From an uncultured Cellulomonadaceae bacterium (lineage in GTDB: Bacteria; Actinomycetota; Actinomycetes; Actinomycetales; Cellulomonadaceae): a stretch of 64,000 bases of DNA. The stretch spans positions 372,001 through 436,000 of the forward strand of contig CANLXM010000002.1 in assembly GCA_947495165.1 (NCBI GenBank). The letters are read 5' to 3'. This document shows, one piece after another, positions 25,983 to 35,471 of the stretch. Under the pieces are notes generated by a model. The model worked only from the letters and a program-made list of their open reading frames with translations, did no database searches and had not been told where the DNA came from. Position 1 is the first letter of the stretch. The number at the start of each line of letters is the position of its first letter. The position numbers and the translations under genes are program-made.

Positions 25983-26866
25983 CGCCGACGGTCCTCCTCC
26001 AGAGTCTCGAGGAGGATCGTCTCGACCGTCCTCGTCACGATCTGATCCCGGCGCACCTTACCTACCTCTGCGGCGAGCGCCCGACTCAAGCGGAGGTCGC
26101 GACGCGAGGCCGCAGCGAGGCCGGAGACCCGCCCGTTGACCGCCACGAGCAGCCCTCGGACCCTCAGCATCAGGTAGCAGGCCATGACGATCAAGCCGCA
26201 GACGAAACCGGACCCGACCCCCACTGCGACGCTCCCGGTGCCGAATCCCAGGAGCGCACCTGTGAGCAACACGCTGGCCACGGCACCGCCCAGGAGCACG
26301 AGCTTCCGGTGGAGCATGCGCCGCACCTTAGCGACAACCTTGGTCCTCCGTCCGGCACCAACAGCCACTCGCACCGGCGCCTTCGCACGCTTCTTGCTGT
26401 CCCTGCGGCCGCGCGGGGCAGGGGCGTCGCGGCCGGCAATCCCGGCGGGACCGTCCTCGACCACGACGGCCGTCCGGCTCAGCGTCCCAAGCGTGTGCCC
26501 TAGTGCAGGCCAGCGCTCGTCGCCGGATCGCCTTACCCGTACCAAGCCCCAGTCGGCCCCGATCGTGGCGTCCACGGCGCCGAAGCCGTCGAGCACCGAC
26601 CCGTCCCAGAGTGAGTTCCCCCGGACCGGGCAGAAGCCCACAAAGAGATCACCATGCACCTCGTCAGCGAGGCGTTCGAGCTCATCCGCTACCCAGTCCG
26701 AGGACTCGACCGGGGTCAGGACGACGACATCGTGATGCACTCCCGAGACACGGACTCCGGGGTACTGGAAGTCGGTATCAGAAGCGAGCGCGAGGATCGG
26801 GCCGAGAGGGGCGCGCGAAGGCGCGTCGGAAACCAGAAGGACAGTCTTGCGCGACAGCTCATCCAT
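25979..26866 (-). CDS. two-helix membrane protein of the polysaccharide region
   Basis: 295 residues from the ATG preceded by AGGAG; an earlier in-frame ATG adds nine residues. The N-terminal ~130 residues look like a soluble alpha/beta domain (TVLLVSDAPSRAPLGPILAL, VVVLTPVESSDWVADEL). A basic stretch (RRDSKKRAKAPVRVAVGAG) is followed by two transmembrane helices (~192-212 and ~217-238) and a helical C-terminus ending EDRRR. No family is recognised. Coupling to the GT-B gene downstream suggests a membrane partner or regulator of polymer synthesis. Confidence 0.5.
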   Translation of the reverse strand: MDELSRKTVLLVSDAPSRAPLGPILALASDTDFQYPGVRVSGVHHDVVVLTPVESSDWVADELERLADEVHGDLFVGFCPVRGNSLWDGSVLDGFGAVDATIGADWGLVRVRRSGDERWPALGHTLGTLSRTAVVVEDGPAGIAGRDAPAPRGRRDSKKRAKAPVRVAVGAGRRTKVVAKVRRMLHRKLVLLGGAVASVLLTGALLGFGTGSVAVGVGSGFVCGLIVMACYLMLRVRGLLVAVNGRVSGLAAASRRDLRLSRALAAEVGKVRRDQIVTRTVETILLETLEEDRRR

Positions 26867-26974
26867 CAGGAGGCACTCCTCTGGTCGTTGCACCGGCTAT
26901 CACTCGGCCTGGCCTGGGGCTCGCTCGGAGCCTGGTCGACGCGCGCCGCGAGCCGACCTTCCAGCGCCCTCGTC

Positions 26975-29104
26975 CTACGCTTCACGAGGATCCTGCCCGT
27001 CCCACTGGCCAAGGGCCGTCCGCAAGACCTCGAGAGCTCCGGCGAGATCGCCCAGGTGCGTGACCGCGTCGGCAGGCAGCGACTCGAGTACCGAGCCCGG
27101 CTCCACCATGGACCAGATGCGCGACCCCGAACCGGCATAGTCCGAGTATTTTGATGGCAGGTAGGGGTTGATCCCGTGGAGCGCACCGGCGCGCGCGTCC
27201 GTGACGACGAGCCAGTCGAAACGGCGGGAGAGCGCGAGGAACTCAAAGTAGGGGACGTAAGGCTGGACGACGACGCAGTCATCGAGGCCCAGGCTGGCTA
27301 CCTCATTCCTGGTGTCACCAGGCTTGTTGGTGAAGACGTGCAGAGCGATGCGCGAACGGTCCTCTGCATCCAGACCAGCCAGCGCATTGAGAAGGTCCCC
27401 GACGCCGCGAACCGCATAGAACACACCAAAGTACCCGATATTGACCTTGGCGGGATCGAGATAGTAGCTCGGCTTCTCCAGGTCGTAGAAGCGTTCCGGC
27501 AGCGTCGGGTGCCTGTCGGCCCTGCTCCGAGCGACAACCCGCTCGCGAAGATCGCTCGACGCGATCCGATCCACCATAAATGTGCGCTGGTTGGGATTCG
27601 TGAAGACCACTTCATCTGCCAAGCAGTATGCGAGCAGCTCGACAAGCTCCCAGAGGTTCCGATCCGCGGGCAGCTCATGTCCGAGCTGCCGCATGCCAGA
27701 CTCGATGGCCTCAAGCACCTCGTCGCCGTCCGGGATGAGACTGACGCGCGGCTCGCCCGCGGAGTCGATCGACATCGGGTCGGAGAACTCTGCGACCCAC
27801 CGCACGGCCGGGTTGTTCAGCTTGTGGACCGCGGCCAGGATGTGGGCGGCGGGGAACATCGTGCGGCTGTAGATCTCTCGGTACGGCTTCCCCCGACCCG
27901 CCTCGGTCTTCGAGATCCATCCCTCGCCCCGTGTGACGAAGTCTGCGATGCGACCCCAGTGCGCGAAAGCGCCACGACCGGGAAGACGGTGCAGGAGATG
28001 GACGGACTCGCGGACCAGCTCTAGCGACCTCTCGTCCCGGTCCCGGATGTTGTCCATCGATTGGGTGAGGACGTCGACGGCACGTCGTGCGACAGCAAGC
28101 CGCCGTCCTACGACCAGCGCCGACGTGTCGTTGTACGGCGGAAATGCGTACGCAACGACAAGAGTCTCAACGACATCCCGGTTGAGCCGCCTGTATGGGA
28201 ATCGATCCATCCCAAGTTCCAGGATCCGATCCAGGAGCCACGTGCGATCATCGGGGTGCTGAGCGAGGTAGCGCGAGAGGTTTCCGGCTTGGCCGACCTC
28301 AAGCCTGTGCAACGGTGCCGCCTGCTCGGGATACGTCGCCGACACGTCCCGGAGGTGACGGATGACTTGCAGTCGATCTTCAGCGAAGCGCCGGTCGAGC
28401 GTGCGTGAGACGGACTCGGGGCGCACTGCGCGGTAGTAGACGGCGCCGGACCCCGGCGGGCAGACCACGATGTCGAGCGCCTCGGCCGCGATGAGCTCAG
28501 CCCAGTAGGCCACATCCTCACCGGAAGCTAGGTCCTGCCGATAGCGGTGCTTGCGCGCGACCTCAGTGGCAATCAACTTGCTGCCGTTGGCCGACGCTGC
28601 GTCAGGGGCGTCGGCGAAGGCCACCGGAGCGCCAGCAAAGCGGAACAACGCGCGGTTCAGGTAGTTGTCGAAGGTTGGCTGCTCTCCCTCGACGACATCC
28701 GCGATGGGCGCGATCACCACCCGCTCTCGCGCGGCGTGGCGCAACAACCTGCTGAGAAACTCGGGCGACACACTGTCGTCGTCGTCGACGAAGGTGAGGA
28801 ACTCCCCGCGCGCTGCGCGGATGCCGAGGTTCCGGGCGATCGACGCGCTCGCATCCGGTACGCAGACGACACGGATCTCGAGCGGTAGAGACATCGCTCG
28901 GAGGCTCCGGACATGCTCCGCGGTACCGTCGTCCTCACCGTTGACCACGACGACGACCTCGAACAAGTCCCGGTCAAGCGTCTGGAGCACGAGGCTCTCA
29001 AGGACCGTGTCGATCCTCCCGCGTGACTTGTGAGCGGCGATGATCACGGAGACCCGGGGCCGGACCTCAGCTCTCTCTCCGTTCGACGCTCCACGACCCC
29101 GCAC
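26975..29104 (-). CDS. bimodular glycosyltransferase: GT2 domain plus GT-B-like domain
   Basis: 709 residues from a GTG eight bases after GAAGGGGG; longer upstream frames are not supported. Residues ~15-300 form a GT2 domain: VSVIIAAHKSRGRIDTVLES, then TFVDDDDSVSPEFL (~110) as the metal-binding Asp cluster and ASGEDVAYWAEL as the acceptor-side base region. From ~313 a second module starts with LVVAYAFPPYNDTSALVV and contains YSRTMFPAAHILAAVHKL, WVAEFSDPM, NIGYFGVFYAVRGVGDLLNA and NPYLPSKYSDYAGSG, a GT-B-like fold. The whole architecture is repeated in the plus-strand gene at 30613-32781, and the second module alone at 35464-36747. The two active centres may add two sugars in turn. Confidence 0.75.
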   Translation of the reverse strand: MRGRGASNGERAEVRPRVSVIIAAHKSRGRIDTVLESLVLQTLDRDLFEVVVVVNGEDDGTAEHVRSLRAMSLPLEIRVVCVPDASASIARNLGIRAARGEFLTFVDDDDSVSPEFLSRLLRHAARERVVIAPIADVVEGEQPTFDNYLNRALFRFAGAPVAFADAPDAASANGSKLIATEVARKHRYRQDLASGEDVAYWAELIAAEALDIVVCPPGSGAVYYRAVRPESVSRTLDRRFAEDRLQVIRHLRDVSATYPEQAAPLHRLEVGQAGNLSRYLAQHPDDRTWLLDRILELGMDRFPYRRLNRDVVETLVVAYAFPPYNDTSALVVGRRLAVARRAVDVLTQSMDNIRDRDERSLELVRESVHLLHRLPGRGAFAHWGRIADFVTRGEGWISKTEAGRGKPYREIYSRTMFPAAHILAAVHKLNNPAVRWVAEFSDPMSIDSAGEPRVSLIPDGDEVLEAIESGMRQLGHELPADRNLWELVELLAYCLADEVVFTNPNQRTFMVDRIASSDLRERVVARSRADRHPTLPERFYDLEKPSYYLDPAKVNIGYFGVFYAVRGVGDLLNALAGLDAEDRSRIALHVFTNKPGDTRNEVASLGLDDCVVVQPYVPYFEFLALSRRFDWLVVTDARAGALHGINPYLPSKYSDYAGSGSRIWSMVEPGSVLESLPADAVTHLGDLAGALEVLRTALGQWDGQDPREA

Positions 29105-29313
29105 GTTGCTGCCCCCTTCATCGTTTGCGACCAGCCCGAGACAGCATAGAGGGTCGGCGCGGGACGGACCCGCCGGCACATGTGTCAAACTGGCCGGGTT
29201 CACCCCGGCAGGTGCTGTGCTACGCCTCGGCCGAGCGCACGGCGCTGCACGAGCCCCTTGGCAGGCCCGCGACCGAGGCGCCACAGCGACCAAGAAACGA
29301 GATGTAGATTCTG

Positions 29314-30549
29314 ATGATCACCGACACCACCGTCGTCGTCATGGGCCTCGGGTACATCGGCCTGCCCACCGCCGCGATCCTCTCGTCCCGCGGCGTCCGG
29401 GTCCACGGCGTCGATGTCAACGAGCAGGTTGTCGATGCTGTCAACGCGGGCACCGTGCCGTTTGTCGAGCCCGACCTTGGCGGCTACGTCCAGCAGGCGG
29501 TCGCGGCAGGAAAGCTCAGCGCCAGTCTTGAGCCGATCACCGCGGACCACTATGTGATCGCCGTGCCGACGCCGTTCCTCGACGACCGCACCCCTGACCT
29601 GAGCTACATCCGCGCCGCCGCCGAGAAGATCGCGCCCACGCTCGAGCCCGGCGCTCTCGTCATCCTCGAGTCGACGTCGCCGCCCCAAGCGACCCAGCAG
29701 ATGTCCCGGTGGATCCTCGACGCGCGGCCCGATCTCGTCCGCGCTGACGGTGAAGCGCTCGTGTACTTCGCCCACTGCCCCGAGCGAGTCCTCCCTGGAC
29801 GAGTGATGGTCGAGCTCGTCACCAACGACCGAATCGTCGGCGGGGTCACGCCTCGGGCGGCCGAGATGGCCAAGGAGCTCTACGAAGTCTTCTGCGAGGG
29901 CGAGATCCTCCTCACGGACGACGTCACCGCCGAGATGGCGAAGCTCACCGAGAACTCATTCCGCGACGTCAACATCGCGTTCGCCAACGAGTTGTCCGTC
30001 ATCTGCGAGAACCTCGGGATCGATGTCTGGGAACTGATCGATCTCGCGAATCACCATCCACGTGTCAACATCCTGCAGCCAGGTCCAGGCGTGGGCGGGC
30101 ACTGCATCGCCGTCGACCCATGGTTCATCGTCGCAGCGGACCCCGAGCGCTCACGCTTGATCCGCACCGCCCGCGAGGTCAACGACGCGAAGCCGGGGTG
30201 GGTCCTCGACAGGGTCCACGAGGCGATCGCAGGACGTGAAGCACCCGTCGTCACGTTGCTCGGCCTTGCGTTCAAGCCCAACATCGACGATCTGCGCGAG
30301 TCGCCGGCACGTGAGATCGCGGCAAAGATCGCTGACCAGCATCCGCACGCAACGGTGCGTGTCGTCGAACCGCACGTCGACGCGCTTCCAAGCGAGCTCG
30401 CAAACCGCAAGAACATCGAACTGTCTCCGATGACCACGGACCTCGAGGCGAGCGACTGCGTCGTCCTCCTCGTCGATCACAACGCCTTCAAGATGCTCGA
30501 CCGGCCCCACTCGCCCGCTGTCGTCGACACGCGGGGCATGTGGCGCTGA
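29314..30549 (+). CDS. wecC: UDP-N-acetyl-D-mannosamine dehydrogenase
   Basis: 411 residues. NAD-binding VVVMGLGYIGLPTAAIL at the N-terminus, then VPTPFLDDRTPDLSYI, ESTSPPQATQQMS, HCPERVLPGRVMVEL, the helix KLTENSFRDVNIAFANELSVIC, catalytic Cys ~264 in GVGGHCIAVDPWF, and the C-terminal UDP-sugar domain starting GLAFKPNIDDLRESP. It oxidises UDP-ManNAc to UDP-ManNAcA with two NAD. The product pairs with the wecB product to supply ManNAcA. It is divergent from the bimodular GT gene (209-base gap) and upstream of the second one. A UDP-glucose-type dehydrogenase is less likely given wecB in the same region. Confidence 0.93.
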   Translation: MITDTTVVVMGLGYIGLPTAAILSSRGVRVHGVDVNEQVVDAVNAGTVPFVEPDLGGYVQQAVAAGKLSASLEPITADHYVIAVPTPFLDDRTPDLSYIRAAAEKIAPTLEPGALVILESTSPPQATQQMSRWILDARPDLVRADGEALVYFAHCPERVLPGRVMVELVTNDRIVGGVTPRAAEMAKELYEVFCEGEILLTDDVTAEMAKLTENSFRDVNIAFANELSVICENLGIDVWELIDLANHHPRVNILQPGPGVGGHCIAVDPWFIVAADPERSRLIRTAREVNDAKPGWVLDRVHEAIAGREAPVVTLLGLAFKPNIDDLRESPAREIAAKIADQHPHATVRVVEPHVDALPSELANRKNIELSPMTTDLEASDCVVLLVDHNAFKMLDRPHSPAVVDTRGMWR

Positions 30550-30612
30550 CGTCCGCGAGCGATACCGAGGCAGGTCGTCCGTCCGAATGAACTCTCTAGG
30601 AGCGGCGTCGCA

Positions 30613-32781
30613 GTGACCCACAAGCTGGACCACAGTGACCCGAGTTCTGTGACCACCGTCACTGTGGTGATGGCCGCGCACCTCAGCCGGGCGCGCATCG
30701 CCACCGCGATCAAGTCTCTGCGAGCACAGACCCTCGCTCCCGAACGCTTCGACGTACTCGTTGTCGTCAACGGCCCCGACGACGGCACCGCCGAGTACTT
30801 GGAGACCATGCGCACCACGTGGCGGCCCCTACAGCTGCGGGTTGCCACCACGCCCGACGCCAACGCCTCCGCCGCGTACAACCTCGGTATTGATCTCGCC
30901 CGCGGGGACTACATCACTTTTGTCGACGACGACGACTGGGTATCGCCCCAGTACCTCGAGCGCCTCCTCGACGCCGCCGACCCTCGCAAGTTGGTCCTGG
31001 CCCCCTTTGGAGACGTTACAGACACTGGAAGTCGCCCGAATTTCGACAATTATCTAAATCGGGCGATCTTCCGGTTCGCCGGCCTCAGCACCGCCCTCGG
31101 CAATCTACCCCAGGCCGCGTCAGCGAACTGCGGCAAGCTCGTCCATCGGGAGATTGTCGGCTCGACCCGCTTTGATCCACGCTTGCGATCCGGGATGGAC
31201 ATTGCCTTCTGGTGCCGAGTCATCACGGCGGCAAGGCTGCCATTATGCCCGCTTCCGGCCCTCAGCGGGGCGGTCTATTACCGGCACACACGAGCGGAGT
31301 CGATCTCCCGCGCCATGTCGGACAGATTCGCCTTGGATCGCCTCGAGGTGATAGCTGCCCTCGAGGGCATCAAGCTCGAAGCTCCGATGTACGAGAACCC
31401 ACTCACCCAGCTCCAAAGAGCCCAGGCGGGCCACCTGGGGAACTTTCTCGCGCAGGCACCGGAGAAACGCCAGTGGCTTCTCGCGGAGATCAAGAAGCGC
31501 GACTTTGAGCACTTCCCATACGACGCTATGAATGACAGGACGGCGAAGACCCTCGTCATCGCCTATGCATTCCCCCCGTTCAACGACACGTCAGCGATGG
31601 TCGTGGCGAGACGCATTAATAGGTCCGGCCTCCCCGTCGACGTCATATCTCAAGACATGAGCAACATTCGCGGTCGTGACGACGTCGCGCAAAGGTTGGT
31701 CGAGGAGCACGTCGGGCGCGCGATCACGATAGCGGGGCCAGCGACCTTCGCGAACTGGGACGGCATCGAACGGTTCGTTGTCCACGGCTATCGGCACGTC
31801 GAGCAGCGGCTAGCCGCTGGCAAGTACACACGGCTCTACAGCAGGTCGATGCTCCCCGCGTCACACATCTTGGCGGCCATCATCAAAGTGCGCCACCCCG
31901 ACATCACATGGGTGGCAGAGTTCAGTGATCCGATGCGGCACGACTCGTCCGGCGCTGAGCGCATGACTGAAATCCCTGAGTCCGATGTCTGCGAGGAAGT
32001 TCAAGGTGCGCTCACACGTAGCTTCCCGACGCTCACACCCACGCGCAACATGTGGGCGTGGGTCGAGGAGATAGCGCTTGGGCTTGCCGATGAGATTCTC
32101 CTGACGAATGAGAATCAGAAAACCGTCATGGCGCGAGACACGCCCGACGAGTTGCGAGACCGCTTCCTCCGACGCGCGACCGTGGAACGACACCCCACGC
32201 TTCCACCTGAGTACTACGCGCTCAGCGAGTCTCGCTACGAACTGCCGAGCGACCGCGTCAACCTCGGCTACTTCGGCGTCTTCTACCCCGCTCGCGGGGT
32301 CGGAGACGTGACGTCAGCCCTGCAAGCGCTCCCGGTAGATGTTCGCGACTCGCTCCTGCTCCACATTTTCTCGGACAAGCCCGACGAGGTAGCTGCTGCC
32401 GTGGCCGAGCTGGGGCTCGCGGACTGGGTCCGAGTGAACCCCTACGAGCCGTACCTGAACTTCCTCAATCTCGCGACCCGCCTCGACTGGCTGATCGTCA
32501 CAGACGCGCGCGCTGGGCATTCGCACGGCATCAACCCGTATCTTCCGTCAAAGTACTCCGACTACGTCGGAGCAGGCACCAAGATCTGGGCGATCGTCGA
32601 CCCCGGGAGTGTTCTCGACACGTTGGATCACGACGCCAAGACTGCCTTGGATGATAATCGTGCCGCAGTCCGACTCTTGAGAGAGATAGCCGCAGGCGCC
32701 CCGCCTTCCGCAGGCCACTTCGAACCCGCTCGGGACGAGCCGTCTCTCACCTCTGCGGCTATTGAGGAGCTTCATCGATGA
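30613..32781 (+). CDS. bimodular glycosyltransferase: GT2 domain plus GT-B-like domain (paralogue)
   Basis: 722 residues from GTG preceded by AGGAG. It repeats the domain plan of the minus-strand protein encoded at 26975-29104. GT2 part: TVVMAAHLSRARIATAIKSL, LVVVNGPDDGTAEYLE, TFVDDDDWVSPQYL (~102). Second module from ~313: LVIAYAFPPFNDTSAMVV, YSRSMLPASHILAAIIKV, WVAEFSDPM, LGYFGVFYPARGVGDVTSAL, NPYLPSKYSDYVGAG. The base composition is clearly less GC-rich than in the flanking chromosome, with third positions ending in A/T more often. Its TGA overlaps the ATG of the heparinase-like gene (ATGA), so both are coupled. Likely cytoplasmic sugar transfer to a lipid-linked intermediate; sugars unknown. 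Confidence 0.75.
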   Translation: MTHKLDHSDPSSVTTVTVVMAAHLSRARIATAIKSLRAQTLAPERFDVLVVVNGPDDGTAEYLETMRTTWRPLQLRVATTPDANASAAYNLGIDLARGDYITFVDDDDWVSPQYLERLLDAADPRKLVLAPFGDVTDTGSRPNFDNYLNRAIFRFAGLSTALGNLPQAASANCGKLVHREIVGSTRFDPRLRSGMDIAFWCRVITAARLPLCPLPALSGAVYYRHTRAESISRAMSDRFALDRLEVIAALEGIKLEAPMYENPLTQLQRAQAGHLGNFLAQAPEKRQWLLAEIKKRDFEHFPYDAMNDRTAKTLVIAYAFPPFNDTSAMVVARRINRSGLPVDVISQDMSNIRGRDDVAQRLVEEHVGRAITIAGPATFANWDGIERFVVHGYRHVEQRLAAGKYTRLYSRSMLPASHILAAIIKVRHPDITWVAEFSDPMRHDSSGAERMTEIPESDVCEEVQGALTRSFPTLTPTRNMWAWVEEIALGLADEILLTNENQKTVMARDTPDELRDRFLRRATVERHPTLPPEYYALSESRYELPSDRVNLGYFGVFYPARGVGDVTSALQALPVDVRDSLLLHIFSDKPDEVAAAVAELGLADWVRVNPYEPYLNFLNLATRLDWLIVTDARAGHSHGINPYLPSKYSDYVGAGTKIWAIVDPGSVLDTLDHDAKTALDDNRAAVRLLREIAAGAPPSAGHFEPARDEPSLTSAAIEELHR

Positions 32782-35471
32782 CCCCCATTTATCCCGCCGC
32801 GGCATCCAGCCCCTGGGAGTCACGCATCTCGCCGGTCGACTACCTCACACGGTTCGACCTTGAGATTCCCGTGCTCAGTTCACGGTGGCAGATCGAAGAG
32901 GTGGACAGGAATCGCTTCCTCGTCACCCTGCCAAATCGAGTGCGCACTCACATCTCGAGCGACGCGGCAGACCTGTCTCACATGGACGCGCAAGAATTCC
33001 AGACCACGATGCTGTGGAAGCACTCCCTCGCCGCACTTCCCGTCATGGCATCGTCGCAGCTCTTCGACGGGGTCGAGGCGGTCCTCTCGGCGTACGCGGA
33101 CTTCCTGTCGTCCGAGGCTTGGGGCGTGCTGTCTGCCCAAATGGCCTCACTCGATCACTGCGTGGCCATGCGTATCCGCACTATGTGTACCCTGCGCGCG
33201 ATGTACGCGTCCCTCGAACGGGCGCTGCCGGAGGCACTGTCCGTCGTCCTCCTCCACGATTTGGCCTGGGCCTCCGCGAAGGACAACTATGCGCTGAACA
33301 ATCACGGGCTGATGCTCGGTCTTGCTACAATGCACGCAGCCGAGGTATTTCCCGCTATCGCGCCCGCTGAGACAACCACGGTCGGTGCCGAGATGTTTCA
33401 GGTCATCATCCTCGGCGCCTTCGGTGATGACTGGATCTGCATCGAGAACACTCCAGAATATCACGCGTTCTACATCACTCTGTGCACGAAGGCGCTCGAC
33501 TTCCTCGGCTCGTCTGGCATGGCCGGGTCTGAGATCGCCGCTCAACTCACGACCATCATTGAACGAGCAACCGATGCCCTGGCGCAGTGCGTGCTGCCGG
33601 ATGGAAAGTTCCCCGCGCTCGGAGATAGCGGGACGCTCGTGCCATCCAGCGTGGTCTCCGTCGACGGCACGCTCGTTTCGACCCACACGGGCCTCTATAT
33701 TTCGAAGCGCGATGAGTCGTTCGTCTCATTCAAGTGCGGTTCCGCGACCTACGTGCACAAGCACATGGATGACACGTCGCTGACCCTTGTCGTCGACGGC
33801 GAGGAACTCCTGCTCGACGGAGGCCTGCACAACTACGATTGGCATGATCCGATCACACGCGCCGTAAAGTCGCAGCGAGGCCATTCCGGAGCCTTCTTCC
33901 CTGAGTTCGATCATCTGTATCCGAGCACCATGTACCGGCCAGAGAAGCTGCGCGTCGATAGCAAGCTTCAGTTCTTGGGTACAAGCGGCGACGCGACTGT
34001 CCTCGCCGGACGTTCGACGATCGACGAGACACACCGTGTCGCGCGGCTCGTCACCCATGCGCCCGGTGAGATCACCGTGGTGGACCGATTCTGGCTCGCG
34101 GACGGCACAGCAGCCGAAGCGCCTCCCGTCCAGCGCTTCTTGGTACCTGCCGACTTCGTGGTCTCGGTCATCCGGCCTGGCGTCACCCGATATGCCGGTG
34201 CTCGCGCATGGCTCGAGATCGAGGTCGATCCCTCCAGGGAAGTCATCGAGCACGTGGCCACGGACGGTGACCTTCCCCGAGGATGGTTTTCTCGCGCATG
34301 GTCGCAGAGCATTGCCTGCCGCTCCATCGACATCGTTGCGCCGCCCGAGGGGCCGGCGCGTGCCCGCCTTCGCTATGGTCGGCACGGGTTGGATGCCGAG
34401 GTCGCGCCGGGAGGTTATGCGGAGGCGGCGGCATCCACCGACGGACCGAGGGGCGCGCACAGCCCGGGAAGCCGAGCGGAGGCGAGCGGTCTGCCACCGC
34501 GGCGTCTCGCGGTCTGTTCCGATGGCCCGATACCGACAAGTCTGTATGCTGTCGCCAAGCTTGCTGAATCCGTGCGGTTCACCGGGCTCAGCGCTGCCAC
34601 CGCCTCAAAGCTGGACCCTGGCGCCGACATCGTGATTGTCCTCACCGGTGCCGAGATCGTGCCGGCAGCAGCGCTCGTGGATGAGCTGCTCTCATGGCCG
34701 GAGCGCACGGGACGTGTGCAACTCTGCCTCGTCAATTCCGATGCACCCCCGGTCCGAGAATCGATCGCACAGCACTTTCACGGGCAGAACGTCACGGCGA
34801 TCGAGACCAACGAGGATTGCTTCCTCCTCACGATCGAGCGGTCCACGACGTCCGCGAACGTTGCAACGGTGATGTGGAGCTTGTCGCATGCCGGGTCCAA
34901 GGAGGGTTCGGTCCAGCCGACGGGGCAAGCGCAGCCCGAGGACGGGGCGGACGCTGCCGCTTCGATCGCAGTCGACGAACCCGCTAGCGATTACCTCGTG
35001 GCGGACGAGGCCCCCACACGCACCGGGGAGCCCACGGCACGTCGGCGCGTCGTATCGGCCCGCAGCCGGACGCGAAGCAGACGCCTGAGGGCGATCACGG
35101 CCGGGACTCTTGTGGTCGCCGCGGTGAGCGTGACCTTGCTCGTCGCCGAGCAGCCCATCGTCACTGCTGGCGTTCTCATGTGCGTAGCCATGCTCGCCTT
35201 CCTGCTCTTCGCAGCCACCGAGACGCGACGAGCACTTCGCAGAGTCGACCGACGCATCCGACGCGCGGAGTCAAGGCTCACCCGTGTGCTTGTTGCACTG
35301 TCCGAGCAGGAGTCGGTCCGCGCACAGGAGGAGCAGAGAGCAGTGTCTGCTCGCGCCCAGTTGCAGAGAACGGTCATGCGGCTGCAGAACGACCAGTACT
35401 CCACGTCGTCGCACCTGGCGATTCTGCTGGAGACCATGCACGCCCGCGCCGAGCACCCCGACGATGCGTGA
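32778..35471 (+). CDS. heparinase II/III-like protein with C-terminal membrane hairpin and coiled coil
   Basis: 897 residues. There is no signal peptide. Residues ~90-290 form an alpha/alpha-toroid with NNHGLMLGLATMHAAE (~173), and ~310-560 a beta-sandwich that opens with HKHMDDTSLTLVVDGEELLL (~327). These are the two hallmarks of the heparinase II/III family, uronic-acid polysaccharide lyases. After a variable domain (~600-740) and a basic patch come two hydrophobic segments (~771-790 and ~797-815), then a coiled coil (ETRRALRRVDRRIRRAESRL onward) to the C-terminus. Coupled to the bimodular GT gene upstream and overlapping the GT gene downstream by eight bases. With no signal peptide and a two-helix anchor, the lyase part should face the cytoplasm unless exported otherwise. 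Confidence 0.7.
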   Translation: MTPIYPAAASSPWESRISPVDYLTRFDLEIPVLSSRWQIEEVDRNRFLVTLPNRVRTHISSDAADLSHMDAQEFQTTMLWKHSLAALPVMASSQLFDGVEAVLSAYADFLSSEAWGVLSAQMASLDHCVAMRIRTMCTLRAMYASLERALPEALSVVLLHDLAWASAKDNYALNNHGLMLGLATMHAAEVFPAIAPAETTTVGAEMFQVIILGAFGDDWICIENTPEYHAFYITLCTKALDFLGSSGMAGSEIAAQLTTIIERATDALAQCVLPDGKFPALGDSGTLVPSSVVSVDGTLVSTHTGLYISKRDESFVSFKCGSATYVHKHMDDTSLTLVVDGEELLLDGGLHNYDWHDPITRAVKSQRGHSGAFFPEFDHLYPSTMYRPEKLRVDSKLQFLGTSGDATVLAGRSTIDETHRVARLVTHAPGEITVVDRFWLADGTAAEAPPVQRFLVPADFVVSVIRPGVTRYAGARAWLEIEVDPSREVIEHVATDGDLPRGWFSRAWSQSIACRSIDIVAPPEGPARARLRYGRHGLDAEVAPGGYAEAAASTDGPRGAHSPGSRAEASGLPPRRLAVCSDGPIPTSLYAVAKLAESVRFTGLSAATASKLDPGADIVIVLTGAEIVPAAALVDELLSWPERTGRVQLCLVNSDAPPVRESIAQHFHGQNVTAIETNEDCFLLTIERSTTSANVATVMWSLSHAGSKEGSVQPTGQAQPEDGADAAASIAVDEPASDYLVADEAPTRTGEPTARRRVVSARSRTRSRRLRAITAGTLVVAAVSVTLLVAEQPIVTAGVLMCVAMLAFLLFAATETRRALRRVDRRIRRAESRLTRVLVALSEQESVRAQEEQRAVSARAQLQRTVMRLQNDQYSTSSHLAILLETMHARAEHPDDA

